Of a stretch of DNA of 64,000 nt, positions 45,537 through 57,800 are shown one piece after another. The DNA lies in the NCBI RefSeq assembly GCF_034190915.1, contig NW_026947484.1, positions 79,431,982 through 79,495,981 on the forward strand. The letters are read 5' to 3'. The notes beneath the pieces were generated by a model. The model had not been told where the DNA came from and searched no databases. It saw only the letters and a program-made list of their open reading frames with translations. This DNA comes from Cavia porcellus (taxonomy: Eukaryota; Chordata; Mammalia; Rodentia; Caviidae). Positions within the stretch are counted from its first letter, which is position 1. Each line of letters opens with the position of its first letter. The translations under genes and the position numbers were made by a program.

Positions 45537-46440
45537 TTTTCTCTGTTTTAAATAGGATTTTATTATTTGGGGTCTTTTATTTAGGTTTATGAGATGTTTT
45601 GAATTGAACTTTGTGTAAGATATGAGATGAGGTTTGAGGTTCATAAATTTCTATACAAATATCCACTTGTTCCAAGAACATTTGTTAAAAATACTGTCTT
45701 TATCCATTGAGTTGCCTTTCTCCTTTTATAAAATTAGTTGTCCATGTAACTAAGGGTCTATCTTGAGGTTCTTTGTTTTATTAGTCATGAGTATATTTAT
45801 CTTTACCCCAATGCCGCACTGTCTTAATTGCTGTAACTTTATAGTAAGTTTGAAATACACTTCTATTTTTGCCCTTTTTGACGGTTATTTTGGATATTAT
45901 CAGCAATGTACATTTCTATTTGGATTTTAGAATCTACTTTTTAGTTTCTACAAAAAAGCACAATTAGAATTTTAATTGTTATTGTGTTTAATCTACAGAT
46001 CAATTTAAGAATTGATATCTTAATAATTGAGTCTTCTGGCCCATGAAAAATGTGTACTTATCCTTGTGTTTGATTCTTCTTTAATTTCTCCTAGTAAATT
46101 TTTTTAGTTTTAGTGTACAGATCTTTCAAATCTTTGTTCAGATTTATCCCTAAAAATACTGTAATATTGATACCACTATAAGTATTTTTATATTCTTTAG
46201 CTCATTGCCATTATGCAAAAATGTAACTGATTTTTTTAATATTGGCCTTATGTCCTAATAATTTGTTAAAGTCACTCATTAATTCTACTAGCTTCTTTAT
46301 AGAGTTTATCAGATTTTCTATGAGAAGGATCAGGAGCATGTCAACCATGAATAAAGACTATTTTATTTCGACATTTTCAGAAAGTAGAAGACTTCTCCCG
46401 TCATTCTTCACAAACATCTCAGAGTGTTATTAAACACATT
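45537..46440 (-). mobile_element. L1M ORF2 C-terminal region (part 2)
   Basis: This antisense ORF2 DNA continues the element: TTCATAAATTTCTATACAAA TATCCACTTGTTCC, AGTTGCCTTTCTCC, CTTAATTGCTGTAACTTTATAG, CAGATCAATTTAAGAATTGATATC and TTGTTAAAGTCACTCATTAATTCTACTAG. It cannot code because of many indels. Confidence 0.85.
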
Positions 46441-48009
46441 GTTGAGTTTAAAAAGAAGGGAAATCATTAAATACCTAAAAAAGGAACAAAAAGTCCAAAT
46501 GAAGAAACTAAACAATTGGTAACAAAGGAAATCTATCATTCTCTAATAAGCTAGAATTTCAGTTTTAATAGCCTCTTGAAACTAGAGCCAAGTCTTGGAA
46601 TTTCTGAGGCAAGAAGTTATCACCTAACACTCCTACACAAAGCCAAGACCAAAAGGGCTATACCCTCAATGAAAATGTGAATTTTCAGTGATAATGAAGA
46701 AAAATAAACATTCAGATAAGAGAAAAGACAAGGAAGAAGACAAAAGATAAAATTTGGGAAAAGCAGGTCTGAACAAAATCTCTTAACGGTCAACTAAATC
46801 TTACTTTATTTAATAGTCACTTTTGATTACTATTGAGTAGAATTTCATTTTCTTATTGTCTGTACTTTGCCCATCATTTTTGAATACCACCTTGGTTATA
46901 GATAATAGTGAATTTATGAACAGAGCAAGGAAAATTAGTCCTCCTCACCACAACCATATTCTTCAGTTAAATAGATAATCAGTGTTCAATAAATATCATT
47001 GGTATTTTGAGCATAAGATGGATAAAAATAAATTTTAATCTAATTTTAAAATGTTCTTGTGTTTACTAAAGAAATGTGAATGCTATTGCTTGGTTTCTTT
47101 TCCATCTCTGACCACAATTTGGTGTTTTAGAGGGAGAAGTGTGGCTATCATTTTCATCTTTTCACTTTCATTCTTACATCATAGTGTTAGAACATCATAA
47201 CGTTAACTTTTCACTAATGACCTCTAAAATGATTTGAAACTCTTTGCACTTCTATTGAGAAAATTGCACAGATAATATGGTGATCCACTAATAGAAGAGT
47301 TAACTTATTTTTAATTTAGATTTTAGAAACAGCTTTGTAAACACTTTATTTTGAAGAAATCATTTTACCTCACTAGACTTCAATGTTTGGTATATAAAAA
47401 GATTATCACCTTGTAAAGTTTAATAATACTCTACTTTGATGTAGAACACACTTGAGAAGTATAAACAATGCAGTGTTTCACCATGAGCTTATAATCTAAA
47501 ATGAGTTCTTTGTTTATTGGTGAAATAACCTGAGAATAATAGTGTATGAGCTTCTAAATAGATATATTTGTACTTCAGTGCAGTTTAGTTTTGCAAGTGT
47601 TATGATTTTAATAGACATTTAGGATTCTACATTCTACTTTCTATTGCTAAATGTAAATATGGGAAGATTGTATTCTGGGATGAGCTAGAACTTGAATTTG
47701 TATAAACTCTAGACCTTATAGGACAATTCTAACATGTTAAACTTATGACAAAGTAATTATTCATTAAAGTAAACAGGCTATTAAGATCTAACCAGTGTTA
47801 TTGTGCTTCACCATAGCAAATTATGTTTGTATGTCCTATATTTCTTTATAAGAAATTAGCATAGCAAATTACTTTTTGAAGACTATTGGGAAGAGTTTAG
47901 AAATATTGTTGAGGTTTTACAAATATTCAGTAAAAAATCTAGACTTAGAAAGTATTTTATAAAATATGCAATCTATAAATTCAACATGTAATTTAAATAT
48001 TCATAACAT
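46441..48009. other. AT-rich DNA, nothing recognised
   Basis: No gene or clear repeat is seen up to the half-LINE. Confidence 0.4.
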
Positions 48010-50325
48010 GTTTATTTTTTTAATTTTAAAAATTTTTTTATGTAAGGAGAAAAAGAAAAAAACAGAAAAAGGGTACAAGTAATACAAAATTTAAAAAATA
48101 AACAGTAAGAAATCACTAGTTAATAGATTATATATTCTCATTTTAGACATAGTTGTTCAAGTTACAAAATTGAAGCATATAAAGCGGACTTTCAAACAGT
48201 GAGTACAAACAGTTTTCCTCAATGATCCAAAAAACACTCAGTAATGTGGTTATCTATCTTATACACTTAAACACATATGCAGTTATAACCTTTAGAGTAC
48301 TTTCTTTTCTTTTGTACAATGACAATTACACATTTTGGGTTTTATTACTCCCACAGTTCTTATTACTTTTTTTGAAGAGAGTAAAACCAAATGCAACATA
48401 TCAGAACAGAGTCAGTCAAATCAAAAGGATGGACATTATAGATAATGTAAAAACAAAATATAAGGTGATCAATAATGGTTACTATACTGCCTCTTGCTAT
48501 TTTAAGAAGAATTGCCAGTTACAATAAAATTGAACTAAACAGTAAAGAATAAGACCAAAGCATTGGAGACATTACAGGATTTTAAAAGAAAATAATAGTC
48601 AACCGGGATGGGCATCATAATGATTCTTATTGTCTTCACAGTTATGCCTATACTTTCGAACTTGGCACTATCAAGCAAAGCAGAATAGAGGAAAATCAGT
48701 CAAAACAAGATGGTGAGGACAATACAGGATTTCAAATCAAGTTAATAGGAAATTAAAGTAGGTTATTATAATGTATCCTGCTATTTATTTTTTCCCTTAA
48801 TTAAAAAAAAAAGTAAATAATTTTTAAAAAGGGGGATTGAGATAAAAGAGGGCATAACAACAGAACAGTGCAGGTCAAAACATAACCATTTAAGCAAAAT
48901 AGTGTTGCATCACAAGATATCCTGACATAAAAAATAGTTACCATAGTGTCTCTTTCCTTGAAATCTTTGAGTATAACTTTATATACTGTAGCACCAAACC
49001 TATCAAGACACTATAAAACCATTCAAGAGAATGACATTATTACAGGGTATTTAGAACCGAGTAACAGAAAAAAAACAATGGTTTCTGTATAAACGCCTTG
49101 TCCATAAAAGTTTTTGCTTATATTATCATATATAATAAAATCCAATAAGATACAACCTTTTAAGACCGATGGAGACAGAAGAATACAAGTTTAATGGGAC
49201 TTCAAAACAACATGATACTAAATCAGCACTAGCTATTATGATGTCTTGTTTTCTCCAAAATAGCTGTTCCTACCATCTGATCTTCTCTGCCTCATTTCTG
49301 TTGAGCTCTTTTTTCTGTCATTTGTTATCAGTTTGTCGTCTTCATTTCATTTTCTGCTCCATTCATTGTAGCCTCTCTGCCACTATTTCTGGAATCTTGG
49401 TATTTTCCTTTTTTAGACTATCCTGCAGTATTCTCTGTAGAGTTGAATTGGTGGTTGCAAATTCCCCTAGTTCCTCTTTATCCTGGAAGAACCTTGTTTT
49501 TCCATCAATTTCTAGGGACAGTTGTGCAGGATATATCAATCTTGACTGGAGGTTATTATCTTTCAAAGCTTGAATTATTTCCCCCCATGCTCTTCGTGAT
49601 TTGATGGTTTGTGCCGAGAAGTCTGCTGTAATTCTGATGGGTGTTCCCTTGTAAGTGATATGTTTCTTGTCTCTGATGGCTTTTAATATTCTATTCTTAT
49701 ATTGGATTTCTGGAATTTTGATTATTATATGCCTGGGTGTTGCTCTGTTTGGGTTGTAGGTCGCTGGAGTCCTGTGTGCCTCATATATCTGAGTATCTTT
49801 ATCATTTGCTAAATTAGGGAAATTCTCTTGGATTATTTCTGTGAATAGCTTTTGCAGTCCATTTGTTTGTGTCCCCACTTCTTCTTTTATATTCTTAATT
49901 CTTAAGTTATAGATCCTCTTATCATCTTCTAGCTTTTGTATTGTTGCTGTTTTTTTGTTATTTTTAAGAAGTTTTTCATTTCATGCTCCCATATTACAAA
50001 TCTGCCCTTCAGTTCAGATAGTCTGTCCTTAGTTTCTTTCAAGCTGTTATGCCAATTTTCGATAGAGTTTTTAGTTTCCTGGTAATCTCTTTGAACCTGC
50101 TTCACATACTCTATGTTTTCTCTATTTTCTCCATCAAACAATTCTCCCCTTTTTTTCTGTTCTTCCATTCCATCATCTGTTTTTTCTTGGGTGGTGCTTA
50201 GCATTTCTCTTACTATTGTGCTTATGTCTTGCTTCAGGTCATTAATAACTTCGTTCCTGAACTCGTCTATGATGCTCTGGAAATAGCACTTTATGTCTAT
50301 TGATACTGTAGCACGTTTATTTTAA
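48010..50325 (-). mobile_element. Half-LINE (HAL1-type): ORF1 followed directly by a 3' region
   Basis: Reading on the minus strand, an L1-type ORF1 (50314-49363) is followed by about 1.3 kb of non-coding 3' region with no reverse transcriptase ORF. That region ends in T-rich (A-rich in sense) DNA near 48030. GTTTATTTTTT (48010) and GTTTATTTTAA (50315) may be the target-site duplication, though this is weak in such AT-rich DNA. The 3' region has relatives at 5.7-6.5 kb and 40.0-40.35 kb. HAL1 elements are L1-derived, carry ORF1 only and depend on L1 for reverse transcription. This copy fits that layout. An alternative is an L1 with an internal deletion of ORF2, but the 3' region does not resemble the other L1 3' ends in this window. 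Confidence 0.7.
49363..50314 (-). pseudogene. LINE-1-type ORF1p (RNA-binding trimeric protein), frameshifted
   Basis: ORF1p is the nucleic-acid-binding, chaperone-like protein of L1 and HAL1 particles. The frame enters at about 50314 without its own start (a 5' truncation). It shows a coiled coil rich in Glu, Lys and Asn (for example QSIIDEFRNEVINDLKQDI and NSIENWHNSLKETKDRLSEL). A frameshift near 49930 breaks it, and it then resumes with LFTEIIQENFPNL, HRTPATYNPNRATPRHIIIK and GTPIRITADFSAQTIKSRR. These are the RRM and C-terminal domain landmarks of L1 ORF1p. The C-terminus ends naturally at a TGA (49363). About 320 codons remain, against 330-360 in intact L1 ORF1. Only one clear frameshift in this length suggests a younger insertion than the L1M copies nearby. 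Confidence 0.88.
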
Positions 50326-50569
50326 CCACACTTGTGGCTATGTCTCCCTTCTGTTTATATCTCATAATAGTGTACTGTTATTAATGTGACATATCTCTTC
50401 ATTATTAGTTAAAATAATGACTTTTTAAAAAATCATACAGCATATAAGTTTGCAATGATGTATGCCTCTTTAATATAGGTATGATTCTGCCTTCAGTGGA
50501 ATTGAAATTATGCAATAAGTAATCAAATTGCTTTGTAATGCAGTTTTGCTACATATCTTGGATAGGTCA
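50326..50569. other. Nothing recognised
   Basis: This is a short AT-rich spacer. Confidence 0.4.
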
Positions 50570-50790
50570 CATTTATTGAGAGTTTTCTTTATACCTGCCA
50601 TTGTTTTATGAATTAACTCACTCATTACAATTCTATGAAACAGGTGTTCTCATAACTTCTACTTTTACATATTTAAGAAAATGAAGACTTGAGAATTTAA
50701 AATAGTTTTTTCAAGGTCATAAATTATGATTTCTTAGTTAATGAAGTCAGGATCTACATCCAGTTTGCCTGCATTTATTATGCTATCTCT
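50570..50790 (-). mobile_element. MIR SINE, diverged
   Basis: The antisense core reads TTTATTGAGAGTTTTCTTTATACCTGCCATTG, TTACAATTCTATGAAACAGGTG, TTAAGAAAATGAAGACTTGAG and GAAGTCAGGATCTACATCCAG. Confidence 0.65.
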
Positions 50791-51989
50791 AGGATACTGC
50801 TGGTTGTATAAATTGAGAAAAATGAAATTCCTTCATTCAAAAAAACTCAACAAACCAGGATGAACAGTTAATAAGCCAATATTTTTAAAAATGTTTTAAA
50901 TATATGCCTATCATAGTGAAAGATAAAGTGTATAATCAGAATGGTTAATCCAATGGTAATCCGGTTCTCTAGAATCAAAGCATCCTCCAAAACCACCATA
51001 CAGAGGTTTCCAGAACAGAATTACTTTGATGATAGGATATGCGTATGCCTACCTAATCTGAAAACTAGACTCATTATCTCCATGTTTGTTTGAAGAAATC
51101 TGCATGTTCAAAAATCCCAGGCTCCTCTCCTGATAACTAGCTCCATTTATGAGTCCCATAATCAACTTTAGCTTAAAGTATTTCAAAAACTTGCCATTAT
51201 TTTTATCCTAAAATTTAGTTTTTTAAAATCCTATTTTCCTTTTTAATCACCCCTTCAATTGTCAGAACTGGAAGTCTGGTAGATTTCCCAAATTACCAGG
51301 TCATTCATCATGTACAGGACACCCTAGTTCTCAGTGTCTTTCACACTCACTGCTTTACCTTCTCCACTGGCACTAAGTTAGAACAGATTCTATTTCACTG
51401 GGATTGCCCCAAGGGTTGCTCCAATTAGTTTTTCCTATCTCTGATCTGGAAACTGCTACTAGAGTGGTCGTCTAGAAGGTGTCTTTATGCTAATTAAACT
51501 TCAGCAGTTAATCACAGTTTTAAGGGAAATTACCTGATTCTTAAACTGGATGCACAGAACTCATTATGATCTGTGCTGAAAATAGTCCAGTCATCCTCTG
51601 TGTCTTGTAGTACAGGGTTAGTGCAAGGGCAGGCTAGAGAGTATCCAAGAGGATGACTTAGGTTCAGTGGTGTGTGATGCTCAACTGTGATTGTAGTTCA
51701 TAGCACCAGTAGGCAAACACCAAGAGTTGTGACCTCTGAAAGTGCTTCATCGTATCTACAGTAACAGATGCAAATCTAAGAATTTGATTAACAGGGAGGG
51801 AGCCAAACTGAATTCAGAAAGTGGGTGAACCAGTGTTTGAGGAGTATTGGGAGGAAGTTATATTTGAAATAATTCCTGGGCTGGTTTAGAAATATTGTAA
51901 CAAAGTTTTTATGTTACTTTTAGGCAATCTGTGTTGGCATACTTGTCTTATTGGAAGTAAATTAGACTATAATATATAAACTACTTTCT
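50791..51989. other. No gene; possible L2 remains
   Basis: 51420-51560 (CTATCTCTGATCTGGAAACTG, GAGTGGTCGTCTAGAAGGTG) loosely recalls L2 internal sequence but is too diverged to call. No frame or RNA is supported. Confidence 0.3.
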
Positions 51990-52130
51990 GTGACCCAAAG
52001 ATCACAGTATATTTCATGTCTCTTTGCCTGTTAGCTGTCATTGCCTCTGCCCGAAATGCTCTCTTCTGTTTCTCTATTCTCTAACTCCTACTCATTCTAT
52101 ATATTCAGTTCAAACATCATCTCATCTGTA
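51990..52130 (+). mobile_element. L2 LINE fragment
   Basis: TTGCCTCTGCCCGAAATGCTCTCTTCTG, CTAACTCCTACTCATTCTATATATTCAG and CAAACATCATCTCATCTG match the order of L2 3' sequence ('CTGGAATGCTCTTCC ... CTAACTCCTACTCATCCTTCAG ... AATGTCACCTC'). Confidence 0.75.
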
Positions 52131-52134
52131 AACA

Positions 52135-52355
52135 GTAATAGCCAAAATAAATTGAGCATTTACAGTCTCCAGGCATGATGCCAAATACATAGTCTCATTT
52201 AAACCTCATTAGGAAAGGTACCTCTATTTTCCTCATTTTACCGATTAAGAAATTCATACATAGAAAGATGAATCAATTTGTAGAAGATCATACAACAATT
52301 AAGGAATAGAGAATAAAACCTAAGGAGCCTGACTCCAGACTTTGGGCTTGTTACC
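52135..52355 (-). mobile_element. MIR SINE
   Basis: The antisense sequence reads GAGCATTTACAGTCTCCAGGC ATGATGCCAAATACATAG, AAACCTCATTAGGAAAGGTACC, CATTTTACCGATTAAGAAATTC and GAGCCTGACTCCAGACTTTG. Confidence 0.75.
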
Positions 52356-52496
52356 AGCATTGGAGTTCTCCAGGCTGATTCTCCAGGATGATTTAAGGTT
52401 CCTTTCCATGTACCTCTGTGTTTTAACTGTCATACACCTGCCCATCTCCAATATAATCCTTTAGTCATCTCATCTCTCCCGGTAGTTAAAAACCTT

Positions 52497-52585
52497 GGGG
52501 CTGGGGATTTAGCTCAGCGGCATAAGTGCCTGCCTTGCAAGTAGGTAGTCGTGAGTTCAGTCCCTGGTACGATTAAAAAAAAAAA
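52497..52585 (+). mobile_element. STRID SINE, complete
   Basis: GGGGCTGGGGATTTAGCTCAG CGGCATAAGTGCCTGCCTTG is followed by GTGAGTTCAGTCCCTGGTAC and an A tail. Both Pol III boxes are readable. It is one of the least diverged copies in the window. Confidence 0.95.
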
Positions 52586-52589
52586 CAAT

Positions 52590-55500
52590 CTCCTAAAAAT
52601 TAAGGATCAAGGATTGACCTCGAAAGGAGGATTTCAATAAATGTTTACTCTGCTTATTATTTGTTGATCATGTTTGTACTGGGTACAATAATTAGGGCAG
52701 AGAGTGTTGCACCAAGGAAATTAAATGTGGCCTATTGTGTTATTCTTTTGTCTTTTTAGGGTATCTTTTGTAAAATCCAGGATTGTTCAACTAGAATTAT
52801 AATATTCTCTCATATAGACACTAGTAAGTATGGGTGCAATATTTGTCTTTGTTTTTTATGTAGCTAACTACCTACTTGATTTACATAATCATCATGCTAC
52901 TGTTTTCAAGATTATCACTCATATTAAATATGACATATTCAAGAAAAATATTTTTCCTAGCCCATTATTATTTTAAATCCATGTTTGATCTCATGAAGTA
53001 TTGTTTTACTTTGTTTCTAATTTTCATGTTTTAGAATTTTAGTGGAATCTAAGAGAAAGGTTTGTCTATAGGACAATAATTGGACTCAGAACAACAATAG
53101 ATTGATCAAAGAACTTTTCAACAATTGTTTCAAATTAGTAAGTTTAAGGCTTTATTTCAGCCCATCAATAAATACTTCTCAAAATTCAAAGGGGAGAAAA
53201 AATGAAAGAGGAATTAAAAACCTAAATACACAAATGAAAAAGGTGAATATTCCCCTATTCCAACTATGTCCAAGAAAATTGGCCATTAGTGTTGCTAAGA
53301 CAAATGCCTTAAGACAATGAAGAACAAGATGAGAAGCAGAGTTTCATGTACGGAGAATCATCTGTAAGCTCTTGCAAGCTTTACCTGTTTACCTATCTAT
53401 CTCTCTAGAGGCAGCAAACTGTTTTATCCTGCTTACCAAAGAATCAGAAAAGCACGAGGAACTTTCATTTCATTTAATTCCAGATACAATCCTGCTCAGC
53501 TTTATCAAGCTTTACAAAAGAAAACAAACAAACACAGGATGAAATGTGAACATAATATAATATGAATACTCAACCTAAACAAACTTCACAATACAAAAAT
53601 AAAGAAAATGTCTTACTTTTTTTGTACACTAATTACAATTTTATTAAGAAAAGGGAGTAAGAGTAGAAAATTCAGCAAAGAAAACTGATTTCACACAGAT
53701 ATCTTGCTATGTTGTAAGGTATGATAAAGGTATATGTAGCCTGGCATAACCCAATAAAGATCTATATAAAACCTAGCGTACCCAGGAGAGTAGATCTCGC
53801 TTTCAACCACAGGCTTCATATTCTTTGAAGAGCTGCTGCTTATGTCTGCAGTCCTTTCCATCATGTTAATGCTGCAGACACTATCAGTTCTCTGCCCCAG
53901 CCCATCACTCTCCAGCACAGTGACGAGTATCCAGGTTTTATCATCATCTGACATGATATAAGTAAACAAAGTTTTGGAAGGTATGTGTAAGATGGCTGAA
54001 GTTTAAAGTGAAAAGGACCATTGGTAGCAAGATATCTTCATCTGTGGTGTCTTACTTCTGAGATGTTTTGGTTAATATTATGTAGCAATCAGATTTATCC
54101 CATAAAAGTAAATTTCCACAGGTTTGACATGTACCTTCAGACCTACAGGGAAATCTTTATTTTCTGAATTAGATAACTGAGTTTTCCTTTAGCTTTTCTT
54201 CAGTCTTTAATAAAAGGATTTTTAATGTTTTTGTCTTACCTCTTTCCTAATATTAAAGGAAAGGTCATATGTAACATCATTACCTCTTACTATCAGTGGT
54301 ACAGGTTTCTTTTCCAAAAAAGATTTTCTTTCAGGTTCCAACTAAGCAAACAACATAATGTTTGTTTCTTGTAGCTGTTATATGTATTAAGGAAGATAGC
54401 ATATTCTCGCTGAGATCTTACCACTCATGTCTTCATGCATATTTTAAAATATAAATGTATATTATTAAAGTAAAGCTCTACATTGCCTAACAACAGGGAT
54501 ATATTCTGAGAAAGGCAGTCTTTGGTGATTTTGTTGTTGTATTAACTCGTACTGTATACTTGAACCAAAATGGGTACATCAGTAAACAGTATAACCTTAT
54601 GAAACCGCCATCATATGTGTTGTCCATTGTTGACAAAAACATAATTATTTAATGCATAACTTTAATTTTACAGCGGCAGAAGACATGCTTTCTTACATAA
54701 ATTACATTTGCTTTGAAACAATATCTATAATTTTATATGCAGTGTTCAAAGATAAAATCCAGTTTAGCCTTTGACAAAATTGTGATGCACTATAAACTGT
54801 TGGGGTATAAATTAATTTTGAAGCTTGAATCTTGACCAATTACTATTCAAATGCATCAATATAAAATCAGCAAGGTACACAAATAAATTTTAAAAATTAA
54901 TGTTTTTTCAGAAAGCAATATAAAAGTAAAAATCTGTAACATGTAAAAAAATTCAACTTTCACATTCTAGATTATTAAGGAAGCATAAAAAAGTCGGCAG
55001 AGTATGTCCACAAATAAATGTTCATTGTGATTTTCTACAGAAAAATAAAAAATGAAAAATCATAGAAAAAAAACTTGCCCTCAAATTAAGATGTTTCAAA
55101 TGTTTAATCTCAAAACAAAGTAGCATCAAGTCACATATTTATAAATGAAGACAATTTGTAAAAAACAGGATATTCATGAGAAAGTTACCTGCTAAATTTT
55201 AGAACAGGAAACTGCTAAAATTTTTCTTAAGAATTAGAAAATTCAAGTTCCTGAGTTTCCAAGGAATTTTTGATTTTTAGTGCTGCAAGTTACCAATAAA
55301 GCTAAACATGATCTAAAAATATGAAGACAAGTATTATAAACCCTTGCTCATGTCCTCTGAGATAAATTCCTTTGTTACAGTACTGACACAAAGCCAATGA
55401 AAAAAAAGGCTGATACCTTATGATGCATTTGGGTGAAAATAGGTGTGTTCTAATGTGTACACTACTTGAATAGAATTAGCAGATCATTTTACAGGCTAAA

Positions 55501-56125
55501 CCATAGCCACATGGCTTGAAAAAAGACACTCAAAGCAGATTCAACTTAGAAAATGAGAGACCCTCATGTCTATACTGATTTCTAGTTAAACAGTAATTGT
55601 TCTTTTGTCTTTTATAACTTGCTAAAAGAATAATACTGTTAATTAATGATGAATCATGCTCCAGGGATCTATTCATATTCTCTGGCATGTTGCTCTGGAG
55701 GTGGTAAGCAGCAAAGCGTTGATAACTTTATTGACTTAGCTTGGAAAAAGGTTACGAATCTCAGTATGACAACAAATAGGAATTTTCTTGTTATAGAAAT
55801 ATTTCACTTTTCTACAGTGTCTTTCTTAGTCTTTTTTATATAATAGCAAAACTCCTCTGCCCACTGCGAATTCATACCTCATAGTCCTCAATTTATTTGC
55901 GCAGATTAAATTAAACTCCTCATCCCTGCTCTTTTGTACATGTCCCTTTTGCTTAAATTTGTTTGAATATATTCTGCTATCCATGTTCACCCTTTCCTTT
56001 AAATTTGACTCAAAAAGTCAACTGTGTTGTATGGGAAGATGCCAGAAATAGGAAGTAGATGGACTTTCATGTTTCACCTGATAACCTTTAATGATGTTTG
56101 AGGAAGACCTTGCTATCCAATATCC
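52590..56125. other. AT-rich DNA, no supported gene
   Basis: The minus-strand frame at 53691-53969 (92 codons, with a run of five Ser) and the plus frame at 55646-55843 have no recognisable domain or splice signals. Otherwise nothing is recognised. Confidence 0.35.
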
Positions 56126-56140
56126 ATCCTGCTCCATTCT

Positions 56141-56236
56141 TTTTCCTTTTTCCTTTTTATCGGTACCAGGGATTGAACTCACGACTGCCTGCTTGCAAGG
56201 CAGGCGCTTGTGCCGCCGAGCTAAATCCCCAGCCCC
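56141..56236 (-). mobile_element. STRID SINE with clear TSD
   Basis: TTTATCGGTACCAGGGATTG AACTCACGACTGCCTGCTTG through CCGAGCTAAATCCCCAGCCCC is a full minus-strand STRID. The flanks ATCCTGCTCCATTCTT (56126) and ATCCTGCTTCATTCTT (56238) form a 16-bp target-site duplication with one mismatch. Confidence 0.95.
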
Positions 56237-56499
56237 AATCCTGCTTCATTCTTAATAGCAACATTGCAGTTTTGTTAAAGTACCAATATGCTTTTCTACA
56301 GTTACTTCTCCAGGATTCCTGCTGGGAAGGGTGACCATGTGTCATAGACAGTGAGACATAAATTAAAGGCTTCATGGAAAGGTGTGGCTCTTCTCATAAG
56401 GATTCCTCTCTTGCTTCCTCTTTCTTTCCACTCCCAACCTGGAATGCTGATGAAATACAAGGGTATACTAAAAAAAGATTGATACAACAATCATGAGGG

Positions 56500-56690
56500 C
56501 AAAGGCACACTAAATGCAATAGTGTGGGAAAATGGAAGACGCACCCCGAAGGTCACCACTGTGCTGCCGTGGACAGTCCTGCTCTACGTACCTGCCCGCC
56601 CACCTCTGCCCTCAGTGTTCTCCCTGTGTAAACCAATAAACTTCCATCCCCATGGAAACAACCCAAAAATCCTGAAAGGCTAAGGCTTCC
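56500..56690. other. GC-richer block, possible LTR 3' end
   Basis: A patch with several CpGs (GAAGACGCACCCCGAAGG, GCTGCCGTGGACAG, CTACGTACCTGCCCGCCC) ends in CTCCCTGTGTAAACCAATAAACTTCC. An AATAAA in this setting resembles the polyadenylation region of an LTR. The family is not recognised and no retroviral coding DNA is next to it. Confidence 0.3.
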
Positions 56691-57010
56691 TGCTTTTCTA
56701 AATAAACACTAATATAATTCTAGAGTTTTTTTTTTAAATTGCAAGAATACATTACTTTGAAAGTAACAGAATTATGAAATGTTTTAAATGAAAAGAAAGT
56801 TTACAAGAGCCCAAGCTTTACATTCAGACAAGACAGGAAGGAATCCAAAGCTTCCTGCATGCTGTGTGACTTAATGTATCAGAGTCTCAACTGTCTCATC
56901 TGCAAAATGAAATGGAAATAATAAAGAAGATGATGATATCTAATATACAATACATAGGACTGTTATAAGGCACAAAGTGAGTCCTTAATAAACTTAGTAG
57001 TTCTCTACAC

Positions 57011-57043
57011 ACCTCTCTCTCTCTTTCTCTCTCTCCCTCTCTC
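57011..57043. repeat. (CT)n microsatellite
   Basis: CTCTCTCTCTCTTTCTCTCTCTCCCTCTCTC lies just before the L1 3' end. Confidence 0.9.
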
Positions 57044-57049
57044 GTATTT

Positions 57050-57800
57050 TTTTTTACTTTTATCAGCACCTGTTTGCAATAAATAACAATTGCATATATG
57101 GTGGAAAGTTAGTACGTGTACATAATACATCCTAAATGCTTTTCTCATTCCTTACCTTTCCATCCCTTCCCTCTCCTCCCATCTCTTGGCCTGCTTCACA
57201 TTTGCAAAACCTGTTTCCATTGTTTTCCTTTTCAATTTTTTTTTAAACATTCCCTTTCCCTTCTCTCCCTGGTCCCTTCCTTCATCTCTTGTTCCTCTTC
57301 TCCTTTAAAAAGTATCTCCCTACTGCTTGCTATCTATCTTTTATTTTGCTTTTTATTATTTATACTTTGGTTTTCTAATATAATAGATGTGATACAATAT
57401 TTGAAGTTGTGTGTCTGATTTGTTTCACTTAACATTATGATCTCAAGGTACATCCATTAACCCACAAATGCTTCAAGTTTATCCTTCTTTATGGCAGAGT
57501 AGTGACCCATTGTGCATAAATACCACATTTTAACTGTTGGTCTAATGATAGGTATTACAGGCTGCTTCTAAGATTTAGCTTTTATAAATTGTATGGCTTT
57601 AAACATAGCTGTGGATGTACACTATCATATGGTGACTTTACATCTTTTAGGAAGACACCTAGAAGGGAAATAGCTTGGCAAACTGGAATTTCTAGCTTTA
57701 GTTTTTTGAAGAATTTCCATGCTGATTTCCATAGTAGTTTGTAACAATTTGCATTCCCATCAAAAATGTAGAAGGGTTCCATTTTGTCTACATGTTCTTA
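57050..57800 (-). mobile_element. L1 3' UTR (rodent lineage), 5'-truncated
   Basis: The antisense 3' UTR has a long pyrimidine-rich stretch (57140-57330). It then reads TTTCACTTAACATTATGATCTC, TATGGCAGAGTAGTGACCCATTGTG, TTTCTAGCTTTAGTTTTTTGAAG and CTGATTTCCATAGTAGTTTG. The same arrangement recurs at 59.4-60.0 kb, so the two belong to one subfamily. The plus-strand frame at 57116-57418 is an antisense shadow of the pyrimidine tract. Confidence 0.75.

Noticed and set aside
49169..49573. 134-codon plus-strand frame
   Set aside because: It is the antisense shadow of the ORF1 C-terminal region of the half-LINE.
48010..50325. Reading the 48.0-49.2 kb repeat as an L1 5' UTR on the plus strand facing ORF1
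   Set aside because: The related copy at 5.7-6.5 kb ends in AATAAA and poly(A) in the opposite sense, so the region is the 3' end of a minus-strand element and follows ORF1 in the same direction.
53691..53969. 92-codon minus-strand frame with a Ser run
   Set aside because: It looks somewhat protein-like in its first half, but no family, splice sites or retrocopy features were found. Chance is not excluded, so it is not called.
57116..57418. 100-codon hydrophobic plus-strand frame, membrane-protein-like
   Set aside because: It has the same cause: antisense of an L1 3' UTR pyrimidine tract.
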